A stretch of 64,000 bases of DNA from Paraburkholderia phenazinium (lineage in GTDB: Bacteria; Pseudomonadota; Gammaproteobacteria; Burkholderiales; Burkholderiaceae). Where the stretch lies: positions 804,735 through 868,734 of the forward strand of contig NZ_FNCJ01000001.1 of the NCBI RefSeq assembly GCF_900100735.1, given 5' to 3'. Numbering within the stretch: position 1 is the stretch's first letter; each line of letters opens with the position of its first letter. A program made the position numbers and the translations under genes. Shown here piece by piece: positions 54,816 to 64,000 of this stretch. A model generated the notes under the pieces. The model worked only from the letters and a program-made list of their open reading frames with translations. It was not told the DNA's origin and searched no databases.

Positions 54816-56384
54816 ATGGACATGACGAACCTGCCAGGTTCCCGGGCGCGCGCGCAGGATCGCGCGCGTCGCTTTTCCCACACAGCGCGCACGGCCTCGA
54901 TCCGCTATGCGACCGTGTTCGGCAGCATCTTTGCATTCACGCTGTTGTGCGTCGTGTCGGCTCGCGCCAACACCCGGACGGAAGTGAACGCCAACCCGCA
55001 CGTACCGTCCGCTGACCTCAGTCATGCGGCTATCGCATGGTGTGGCTTGTTGGCCTTGGTGCTCGTGCTGGGGGCACTGGCGGTCTTCGCCTTGGGCGGT
55101 TGGTGTAGGGCGAGTGCGCTGCTGCGTCGGGCCACTGAGGCCGCGCGCGGTGCCGAGAGCGAATGGCAGCGCCGGTATGAGGCCGTCGAAGCACGCGAGC
55201 AGGCTGCGAGGGCAGTGAGTGAGGCGCAGGCGGCGGTCGTCGCCACCCAGGAGCGTGATCGGATCCAGACGGCCATGCGCCATTTCGTGAGCGGTCCGTT
55301 GTCCGCGCTAGCCGGTCTGCTCGCGGCTCTCAATGGCGCTTCTTTGCCGCTGGCTCACCGTCCGCTGGCAGGAAGGATCGAGTCTGCATTACGCACTTGT
55401 GTTCGTGCACTGGAGGACATGCTTGCGCCCTCGCCGGTTGAATCGCGCGATATTGTGCTTGATGAAAGTCTGACGGACTTGCGTGAACTGATCGACGGTG
55501 TCGTTGCGTTGTTCTCACCCGCTGCTGCGCAGAAGGGTTTGTATCTGAGCGTGAGTATCGACCGCTCGATCGCCACGCGCATCCTTGCCGACGGTGCCCG
55601 GGTTGGGCAGATTCTCTTCCATCTGGTGAGTCGCGCTGTTCGGGCTACCGAACATGGCCAGATTACGATTGCCGCGCGAGCAGAACGCCTGAACGCGGGT
55701 TCGCAGCGCATCTTTATCAGTGTGCGGGATGTGGGGGCCAACGCCGCTCGTTCCACTCGCGCGATTCAAGCACAACTACCCTGGCCGCTCGACGGCGGCG
55801 CACGCGTCGACGGGACGCATGATGAGAATGTGTCCGGCCTTGCACTATGCCAGCGGCTGGCGCGACAGATGCGCGGTGAACTCACGGTGGGCAGCGAGCC
55901 AGGCTTCGGTACCTGCAGCACCTTCAGTGCGTCGTTCGCTATCGAGCACGCCCGCCAGCCTATGGCGCCGGCTCGCGCCGATTATGTGCTGTCCCAACAG
56001 GCCGTCGAACCACAGCCGGCGGATACGGTAGCCGACCCGTCGAGCGAATCGTTTGATCGAAGCTATCTCGAGGCGCTATCGAACGAAGGTATCGACCTCC
56101 AAACGTTTTCGCGTGCCTGGCTGCAATCAATACGCGACGATCTGCTGCAGATGCGGCGCTTGCGCGATCTCGACGACGTTGGCGGCCTGCGCGCTTCGCT
56201 GCACAGATTGAGCGGAGCCGTCGGCCTGGTCGGCGCCCGCAGCTTGATGGAAATGTTGAGGCGCGCCAGCGTAGCCCAACCCAAACCCGAAGCGGGCGCG
56301 ATTGACGCACTCACAAAGCGTATTGAAGCGCTGATGATGCAACTCGACCGCGCGATCGACCCACACCGGAGCAACCTGTCATGA
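54816..56384 (+). CDS. Membrane sensor with degenerate kinase domain and C-terminal Hpt
   Basis: A 522-residue protein with two membrane spans (about 30-50 and 72-95), a coiled coil, a histidine-kinase-like core and a C-terminal Hpt domain. The phospho-acceptor-like box HFVSGPL has His156 but Phe in place of the acidic residue. ATP-site motifs are weakened: the two N-box asparagines are His269 and Arg273, DxGxG reads DVGAN (305-309), and the G2 loop keeps only Gly331. The Hpt histidine is present (His463, SLHRLSGAVG). No receiver domain separates them, unlike BvgS. It may be an Hpt donor or a pseudokinase for the adjacent regulator. Confidence 0.75.
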   Translation: MDMTNLPGSRARAQDRARRFSHTARTASIRYATVFGSIFAFTLLCVVSARANTRTEVNANPHVPSADLSHAAIAWCGLLALVLVLGALAVFALGGWCRASALLRRATEAARGAESEWQRRYEAVEAREQAARAVSEAQAAVVATQERDRIQTAMRHFVSGPLSALAGLLAALNGASLPLAHRPLAGRIESALRTCVRALEDMLAPSPVESRDIVLDESLTDLRELIDGVVALFSPAAAQKGLYLSVSIDRSIATRILADGARVGQILFHLVSRAVRATEHGQITIAARAERLNAGSQRIFISVRDVGANAARSTRAIQAQLPWPLDGGARVDGTHDENVSGLALCQRLARQMRGELTVGSEPGFGTCSTFSASFAIEHARQPMAPARADYVLSQQAVEPQPADTVADPSSESFDRSYLEALSNEGIDLQTFSRAWLQSIRDDLLQMRRLRDLDDVGGLRASLHRLSGAVGLVGARSLMEMLRRASVAQPKPEAGAIDALTKRIEALMMQLDRAIDPHRSNLS

Positions 56385-57454
56385 CTCGACCGATGGCCTT
56401 GATCGAAGGCGATCTGACGATACCGCTGCCGCGTCCTTACGACGGGTTGCCGCCGCCGTTTGGCATCCGTCGCCGTGTTATGCGCGAAGCGGTGCATCAG
56501 GCCGTGCGTGAAACCGCGGCCCCTGCGCAGCTCGACCGCTTTCCCCCGGGTGTGCAGCACGTTCTCTTTTACAAGGCGCCGCCGCAACGCGTGGATACCG
56601 GACGCTGGGATGCCGCGCTGGCGGAGGCGAAGCGTTATCTGGAGATGAACACGGCTCGCCCGCGCTCGTCGCGCTCGGATCACCTGCTCGCCGGGGCAAT
56701 TTTTGCTGGTTGCACCATAGCGTTGACATGGTTGCTGGTCACGTGCTCGATGAAGGAAGCGGAGAAGGCCAAAGCGGTGCCTTTGGCGCCCGCGGTCTTG
56801 TCAGCTGTGAGCCCGCACGTGGATTCGCCAAAGCCGGTAGCCAAACCGGCCGTTGCGGATACGCAGACCGCGGTTGCGGTCGAAAAGACTTCGCCACCGG
56901 CAGCTAGCGCGGTTACTAATGTGGCGGCGAAGCCGGCCGATGCTGATGCGCCGTTGGCCGCGTCAATAAGCCAGCTTGCCCAGACAGGGCCGTTGCCTTC
57001 GCTCGTACCGAAGCAGGTTGGTCACGTTGCAGCACTTTCGCCAGCTGAGCCGAAGCAGACCGCTCAAGTCTTGCCGCGGCAGACCGTGCAGGTTTCCGCT
57101 CATGAAGACGACACGGCGACGTCACCGACAACCCCGCCGAAGCGAGTCAAGGTGGCACGCCTGTCCGAAACTCACGTCAAGGAGCGTGTGGCCTTGAACC
57201 GCGCAACGCGGCCGGTGACCCAACCGGCCGTATCGAAGCAGCCGGAGTGGACTGCTGGCACGTCGCATTCGCATAGTGGCGCTTCAACAGACAACGCGCC
57301 GTGGCTGAACTGGTCGGCCCAGCAACTCCGTCCTGCTCCGACGATACGACAGGCCGCGCCGGTACCCGGCGACAGCAGCTGGAACGACCACATGACGCAG
57401 CGCCGGATCACCGACGATCCCACCGCCTTCCATGTTGGTGGCAGCGGGCAGTAA
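56381..57454 (+). CDS. Unknown single-span membrane protein coupled to the sensor gene
   Basis: A 357-residue protein whose ATG overlaps the sensor's stop (ATGA), so it is translationally coupled. A cytoplasmic N-terminal region (about 1-100; IEGDLTIPLPRPYDGLPPPFGIRRRVMREAVHQAVRETA) precedes one membrane span (about 103-122, LLAGAIFAGCTIALTWLLVT). An alanine/proline/glutamine-rich low-complexity periplasmic part follows. No family is recognised. Coupling suggests it belongs to the same signalling unit. Confidence 0.65.
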   Translation: MTRPMALIEGDLTIPLPRPYDGLPPPFGIRRRVMREAVHQAVRETAAPAQLDRFPPGVQHVLFYKAPPQRVDTGRWDAALAEAKRYLEMNTARPRSSRSDHLLAGAIFAGCTIALTWLLVTCSMKEAEKAKAVPLAPAVLSAVSPHVDSPKPVAKPAVADTQTAVAVEKTSPPAASAVTNVAAKPADADAPLAASISQLAQTGPLPSLVPKQVGHVAALSPAEPKQTAQVLPRQTVQVSAHEDDTATSPTTPPKRVKVARLSETHVKERVALNRATRPVTQPAVSKQPEWTAGTSHSHSGASTDNAPWLNWSAQQLRPAPTIRQAAPVPGDSSWNDHMTQRRITDDPTAFHVGGSGQ

Positions 57455-57622
57455 AAGCTGTACGAGGCGACCTTAGGGCGCTGTGAATTTTTCGCCCGAT
57501 GCGTACGCGAACCGCTCGGTGCATATAGGAATCGTCTCGCATTCGACCACAAATGCGAGACCTATCATCTGGTCTTTCTTAGCAAGTTGCCCATAGGACT
57601 CCGCGCTGAAAGACCAAATTCA

Positions 57623-58501
57623 ATGTTGGACGAAATATCTATGCCAGACATCAATCCGGCCGTCGAGGAATGGCTGACCGACCATGCAAACCGCGGTTGT
57701 AATCCCCAGTCCATGTTTGAAGCCATGCTCAAGGAAGGTTTTGAACCGGGGGTGGCGAGTGGCGTAATCCGGGCAACCTTCAAAGGCATTCAGTCAAATG
57801 AGCCGTCGTCGATGGGTGTAGAAGCCACGCGTCCCGGTGAGTATCAATATGACGCATGCCCCGTCGCTGCGGGCAATGTCGTTCGCGCGTTCGACCGTGA
57901 CGTCACCGTGTCGATGCGTTGCGAGCGCCCGCAAATCATCGCATTTGATAATGTCCTTTCTCCAGAGGAGTGCGCCGAGGTAATCGAGCGTTCGCGACCC
58001 AGGCTTAAACGTTCGGCTACCGGCGCTGGCGCCTACAACAGCATTCGCACTAGCGATACCGCTGGATTGGCTCCGGGTGAGGACGCATTCATACAGCGTA
58101 TCGAGCAACGTTTCGCGAGCCTGATGAATTGGCCAGTGGAGAATGGCGAAACCTTGCAAGTCCAGCGCTACAAGGTGACAGGCGAATATAAGCCGCATCA
58201 TGACTACTACTCCCCACAACAACGGGGTGCGATTATTCGCGGTAAAGATGGTGGGCAACGGGTTGCGACGCTTATCGTCTACCTGAACGATGTGCCACAA
58301 GGCGGTACAACTCAATTTCCGCTACTGGGGCTATCCGTTGCTGCGAGGCAAGGTAGAGCGGTGTATTTCCGGTATATGAATTCCCTTCGGCAACTGGACC
58401 CATTGACCTTGCACGCGGGCGCACCGGTGTTGGCTGGAGAGAAGTGGATCGTAACAAAGTGGGTCACCGAGCGCCCTTTGGAAATTCGTCTCGGGCGCTG
58501 A
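57623..58501 (+). CDS. Prolyl-4-hydroxylase-like 2-oxoglutarate/Fe(II) dioxygenase
   Basis: A 292-residue protein with a C-terminal 2OG-Fe(II) dioxygenase domain (about 100-288). Iron ligands are His192 and Asp194 (YKPHHDYY) and His264 (LTLHAGAPV), and Lys274 (GEKWIVTKWV) fits the 2-oxoglutarate site, so the domain looks catalytically complete. The N-terminal 80 residues contain a short helical repeat (VEEWLTDHANRGCNPQSMFEAML). Bacterial P4H-like enzymes hydroxylate peptidyl proline or other targets; the substrate here is unknown. The start is ATG 57623 or 57641; the frame is open from TTG 57587. It lies after the signalling genes. Confidence 0.8.
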   Translation: MLDEISMPDINPAVEEWLTDHANRGCNPQSMFEAMLKEGFEPGVASGVIRATFKGIQSNEPSSMGVEATRPGEYQYDACPVAAGNVVRAFDRDVTVSMRCERPQIIAFDNVLSPEECAEVIERSRPRLKRSATGAGAYNSIRTSDTAGLAPGEDAFIQRIEQRFASLMNWPVENGETLQVQRYKVTGEYKPHHDYYSPQQRGAIIRGKDGGQRVATLIVYLNDVPQGGTTQFPLLGLSVAARQGRAVYFRYMNSLRQLDPLTLHAGAPVLAGEKWIVTKWVTERPLEIRLGR

Positions 58502-58582
58502 CGAGCGAGCTGGGCACCGACACAACCGTGTGTGTCCAGTTCAACAGGGTCCACCGAGTCACCATTTCTCCCGATGACTCAC

Positions 58583-58609
58583 AAAAAAAAGCCCGACCAA
58601 AGTCGGGCT
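58583..58609 (-). terminator. Terminator of the prp/acnA unit
   Basis: On the minus strand AGCCCGAC pairs with GTCGGGCT (58602-58609 with 58590-58597) around a four-base loop and is followed by eight T residues, about 80 bases after the acnA stop. This is a textbook intrinsic terminator. Confidence 0.85.
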
Positions 58610-58687
58610 CTCAAATCGGCTGCGTCCTTTCCACAAGGACGCAGCACCTGCAAAACAGCTTTCGCGTCTACATCACGCGCCGGGTGC

Positions 58688-61405
<2,718 letters not shown>

Positions 61406-61445
61406 GGTGTTTTCCTTGGTTTGATCGCGGAACTACAGTACTGAA

Positions 61446-62897
61446 CTAGATGACATACAGATCGACGTATTCATTGACCGGCATGGCTTCGAGCCTTGCC
61501 TGATCCAGCGACACATCGAGAATCGCTTGTTGCTGCTTGACCGGAAACTTGCGCGCGAGGTTGGTCTTGAACTTCTCGACCAGCAACGGGATGCCGTCTG
61601 CACGGCGGCGCTTGTGTCCGATCGGGTATTCGACAATGACCTCGTCGAATGTCGACCCGTCGTTGAATTCGACCGTCAGTGCATTGGCGATCGAACGCTT
61701 CTCCGGATCGTGATAATCCTTGGTGAACTGCGGGTCTTCCACGCAGCTCATCTTGTCGCGCAGCGCGTCGATGCGTGGGTCTTGCGCCACGGAATCTTCG
61801 TAGTCCGCGGCCGTCAGGTGGCCGTAGATCAGCGGCACCGCAATCATGTACTGGATGCAGTGGTCGCGGTCGGCTGGGTTGTTCAGCGGCCCTTTCTTGT
61901 CGATGATACGGATCGCCGCTTCGTGTGTGCGAATCGTGATCTTGCTGATGTCTTCCAGCGTCTTGCCCGCTGCGCGCAGTTGCGCATACAGCGTCATGGC
62001 CGCTTCCACTGCCGTTTGCGAGTGGAACTCGGCCGGGAACGAGATCTTGAACAGCACGTTCTCCATCACGTACGAGCCGTACGGGCGCTGGAACTTGAAC
62101 TCGCGACCCTTGAACAGCACGTCGTAGAAGCCCCACGTCTTCGCGGTCAGTACAGACGGATAGCCCATCTCGCCGGTCTTCGCGATCAGCGCGAGACGCA
62201 CGGCGCGCGAGGTGGCGTCGCCCGCGGCCCACGACTTGCGCGAGCCGGTGTTCGGCGCGTGACGGTAGGTGCGCAGCGCCTGGCCATCTACGAGAGCCAG
62301 GGAAATGGCATTGATCAGCTCGTCGCGCGTGAGGCCCAGGAGCTGGCCAACTACGGCGGTCGAGGCGAGCTTCACGAGCAGCACGTGATCGAGCCCGACT
62401 TTGTTAAACGAGTTTTCCAGCGCGATGCAGCCCTGGATCTCGTGCGCCTTGACCATGCCGATCAGGACGTCTTTCATCGTCAGCGGCTTTTTGCCGGCGG
62501 CGATGGCGGTGCGCGAGAGCCAGTCGGCCGTGGCGAGAATCCCGCCCAGGTTGTCCGACGGGTGGCCCCACTCGGCGGCAAGCCAGGTGTCGTTGAAGTC
62601 CAGCCAGCGGATCATCGCGCCAATATTAAAGGCGGCCTGAACCGGATCCAGCTGGAACGGCGTGCCCGGCACCTTGGCGCCGTTGGGGACGATCGTGCCC
62701 GGCACGATTGGTCCCATCAGCTTGGTGCATGCCGGATAGGTGAGCGCCTCGAGTCCGCAGCCGAGCGTATCGATCAGGCAATGTCGCGCCGTTTCCAGCG
62801 CGAGCGTGCTGTCGATCGGGAAATCCAGCACGTAATCGGCAATCTCGACCAGGACTTTGTCCGGGTCGGGCCGTACGTTGGATATCGGAGCGGACAT
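61446..62897 (-). CDS. prpD: 2-methylcitrate dehydratase
   Basis: A 483-residue PrpD/MmgE family protein ([39 protein letters not shown] at the start; [18 protein letters not shown] and [20 protein letters not shown] further on). PrpD dehydrates 2-methylcitrate to 2-methyl-cis-aconitate in propionate breakdown. GAGGA lies at the right distance from the ATG. It follows prpC, with the MliC-like gene between, and precedes acnA. Confidence 0.92.
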   Translation of the reverse strand: MSAPISNVRPDPDKVLVEIADYVLDFPIDSTLALETARHCLIDTLGCGLEALTYPACTKLMGPIVPGTIVPNGAKVPGTPFQLDPVQAAFNIGAMIRWLDFNDTWLAAEWGHPSDNLGGILATADWLSRTAIAAGKKPLTMKDVLIGMVKAHEIQGCIALENSFNKVGLDHVLLVKLASTAVVGQLLGLTRDELINAISLALVDGQALRTYRHAPNTGSRKSWAAGDATSRAVRLALIAKTGEMGYPSVLTAKTWGFYDVLFKGREFKFQRPYGSYVMENVLFKISFPAEFHSQTAVEAAMTLYAQLRAAGKTLEDISKITIRTHEAAIRIIDKKGPLNNPADRDHCIQYMIAVPLIYGHLTAADYEDSVAQDPRIDALRDKMSCVEDPQFTKDYHDPEKRSIANALTVEFNDGSTFDEVIVEYPIGHKRRRADGIPLLVEKFKTNLARKFPVKQQQAILDVSLDQARLEAMPVNEYVDLYVI

Positions 62898-62922
62898 CGG
62901 GGCTTTTCCTCGGAAAGGAAAC

Positions 62923-63438
62923 TTAGTTGCTCGGGTTCTTGATCAGCTCGTTCGACTGCGTCGGAGCCGGTGCGCCTTGTGCCATTTCCGGCGTCTTGCA
63001 CTCGTCGGCGAGGCGCGAGCCGTCGTTGTCCGAGAACAACATTGCCTTGGTCGGGATCACGACCAGGTCCAGACCCGAAGCGGCGTCGTGGAAGCGGTCA
63101 GCGCCCGTCGTGGTGGTTTCGCGCGGCAGGTTGTAGTTCTTGTTCGCCCAGTGAACCGTGACGATCTGGTCGCGCTTCATGTCGCCCTTCAGTTCGAACG
63201 ACAGGCCTTCGTTACATGCCCACTTCACCGAGCCGTCCGGTACCGGATCGACCTTCGCTTCCTTGGCCGGGTTCGCCTTACGCTTGATCAGGCGCTTCGG
63301 AGCCGGGCGTTTCGCCACGGCCTTCTTGGTGGTGGTCGCGGCGGTGCCCGACGCCGTTTGTGCGGAAGCGTCCGTCGTGGCGATCAGCATCGTCGTGGAC
63401 AAGGCGCCGACAACGGCGGCGATCAGCAGCTTTTTCAT
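62923..63438 (-). CDS. Secreted MliC-like protein between prpC and prpD
   Basis: A 171-residue exported protein with signal peptide [28 protein letters not shown] basic alanine/lysine-rich linker follows, then a domain that resembles the MliC lysozyme-inhibitor fold: [16 protein letters not shown], a Trp/Tyr core ([13 protein letters not shown]) and a terminal cysteine (ADECKT) for the disulphide. The key MliC loop residues cannot be verified by eye. It lies in the prp unit, 25 bases before prpD, an unusual position for an envelope protein. GAAAGG precedes the ATG. Confidence 0.65.
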   Translation of the reverse strand: MKKLLIAAVVGALSTTMLIATTDASAQTASGTAATTTKKAVAKRPAPKRLIKRKANPAKEAKVDPVPDGSVKWACNEGLSFELKGDMKRDQIVTVHWANKNYNLPRETTTTGADRFHDAASGLDLVVIPTKAMLFSDNDGSRLADECKTPEMAQGAPAPTQSNELIKNPSN

Positions 63439-63540
63439 GGAGTTAGCCTTTCTATCTATATCGGTTGAACAGTGCGCGGCTACGGGTACAGGCAGCCGCC
63501 AGGGTGGAACTGCACGCGCCCTGAAAGCGCACAGCGGACG

Positions 63541-64000
63541 CTATTTTCTCCTATTTAGCGCCACGAACTTCAAATTCTCTGGACCGGTGTAATTCGCGCT
63601 CGGCCGGATGATCTTGTTGTCGATGCGTTGCTCGATGATGTGCGCGCTCCAGCCCGCCGTGCGGGCGATCACGAAGAGCGGCGTGAACATCGCCGTCGGC
63701 ACGCCCATCATGTGGTACGACACCGCGCTGAACCAGTCCAGGTTCGGGAACATCTTCTTGACCTCCCACATCACGGTCTCCAGCCGCTCGGCGATGTCGA
63801 ACAGCTTCGTGCTGCCGGCTTCCTTCGAGAGCTTCTTCGCCACTTCCTTGATCACCTTGTTGCGCGGGTCGGAGATCGTGTACACCGGGTGGCCGAAGCC
63901 GATCACGACTTCCTTGGCCTCGACGCGGCGACGGATGTCCGCTTCGGCCTGGTCGGGGCTCGTGTAGCGCGACTGGATTTCAAATGCCACCTCGTTCGCG
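63541..64000 (-). CDS. prpC: 2-methylcitrate synthase, C-terminal part (cut by window edge)
   Basis: The last 152 residues of a citrate-synthase-fold protein; the gene continues beyond position 64000. [21 protein letters not shown] carries the catalytic His region, and [39 protein letters not shown] is typical of PrpC. The enzyme condenses propionyl-CoA with oxaloacetate. Adjacent prpD supports 2-methylcitrate synthase rather than ordinary citrate synthase. Confidence 0.9.
   Translation of the reverse strand, partial: ANEVAFEIQSRYTSPDQAEADIRRRVEAKEVVIGFGHPVYTISDPRNKVIKEVAKKLSKEAGSTKLFDIAERLETVMWEVKKMFPNLDWFSAVSYHMMGVPTAMFTPLFVIARTAGWSAHIIEQRIDNKIIRPSANYTGPENLKFVALNRRK

Noticed and set aside
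61527..62942. 471-codon open frame antisense to prpD
   Set aside because: Same reason: composition of a shadow frame, with prpD clearly real on the other strand.

Overview
The window is a high-GC chromosomal segment from a Burkholderiaceae bacterium, most likely Paraburkholderia or Burkholderia. This is inferred from gene content (oxidative L-fucose catabolism, intracellular PHB depolymerase, methylcitrate genes, small Burkholderia-type secreted proteins) and codon use; no rRNA or tRNA is present to confirm it. No insertion sequence, integrase, CRISPR array or replication origin was found.

Layout. 1-10 kb: the end of an unknown gene, a LysR regulator, a Pat-like acetyltransferase with a reduced ATP-grasp region, the first of three TPR/glycosyltransferase paralogues, a small membrane protein, a histidine-rich secreted protein with a strikingly foldable leader, an NlpD-like LysM/LytM lipoprotein, an RlpA-like lipoprotein and several small secreted proteins. 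10-20.2 kb: an IclR regulator divergent from a sugar ABC importer and a complete oxidative L-fucose route (aldose dehydrogenase, lactonase, UxaA-type dehydratase in two subunits, SDR dehydrogenase, FAH-type hydrolase) ending in pyruvate and lactate. 20-35 kb: a thioesterase, two chemoreceptors each behind a near-identical sigma-28 promoter, an AGE-family isomerase, an MgtC protein, an alanine-rich membrane protein, a 52-residue protein behind twin palindromes, housekeeping enzymes, PhaZ, a GST, and a hipB gene with an intact operator but only a 3' scrap of hipA.

35-51 kb: CopA behind a textbook CueR-type promoter, a PaiB-like protein, a DUF1254 lipoprotein, a large AsmA/DUF748-type protein, the second TPR/glycosyltransferase, and a tightly overlapping tetR-hlyD-ABC ATPase-ABC permease-outer-membrane-factor efflux operon. 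51-58.5 kb: the third TPR/glycosyltransferase, broken by one amber codon, then an OmpA-like lipoprotein, a NarL-type response regulator, a sensor with degenerate ATP-binding motifs and a C-terminal Hpt domain, an unknown membrane protein and a prolyl-4-hydroxylase-like dioxygenase. 58.6-64 kb (minus strand): prpC (cut by the window edge), an MliC-like secreted protein, prpD and acnA, closed by a strong terminator; these form a propionate/methylcitrate unit.

Most unusual: the two-state leader at 6369-6456, the hipBA remnant with its 11-bp inverted operator, the matching pair of sigma-28 promoters, the nonsense-interrupted glycosyltransferase, the degenerate sensor next to a P4H-like enzyme, and the L-fucose cluster that uses a split UxaA dehydratase instead of an enolase-superfamily one.
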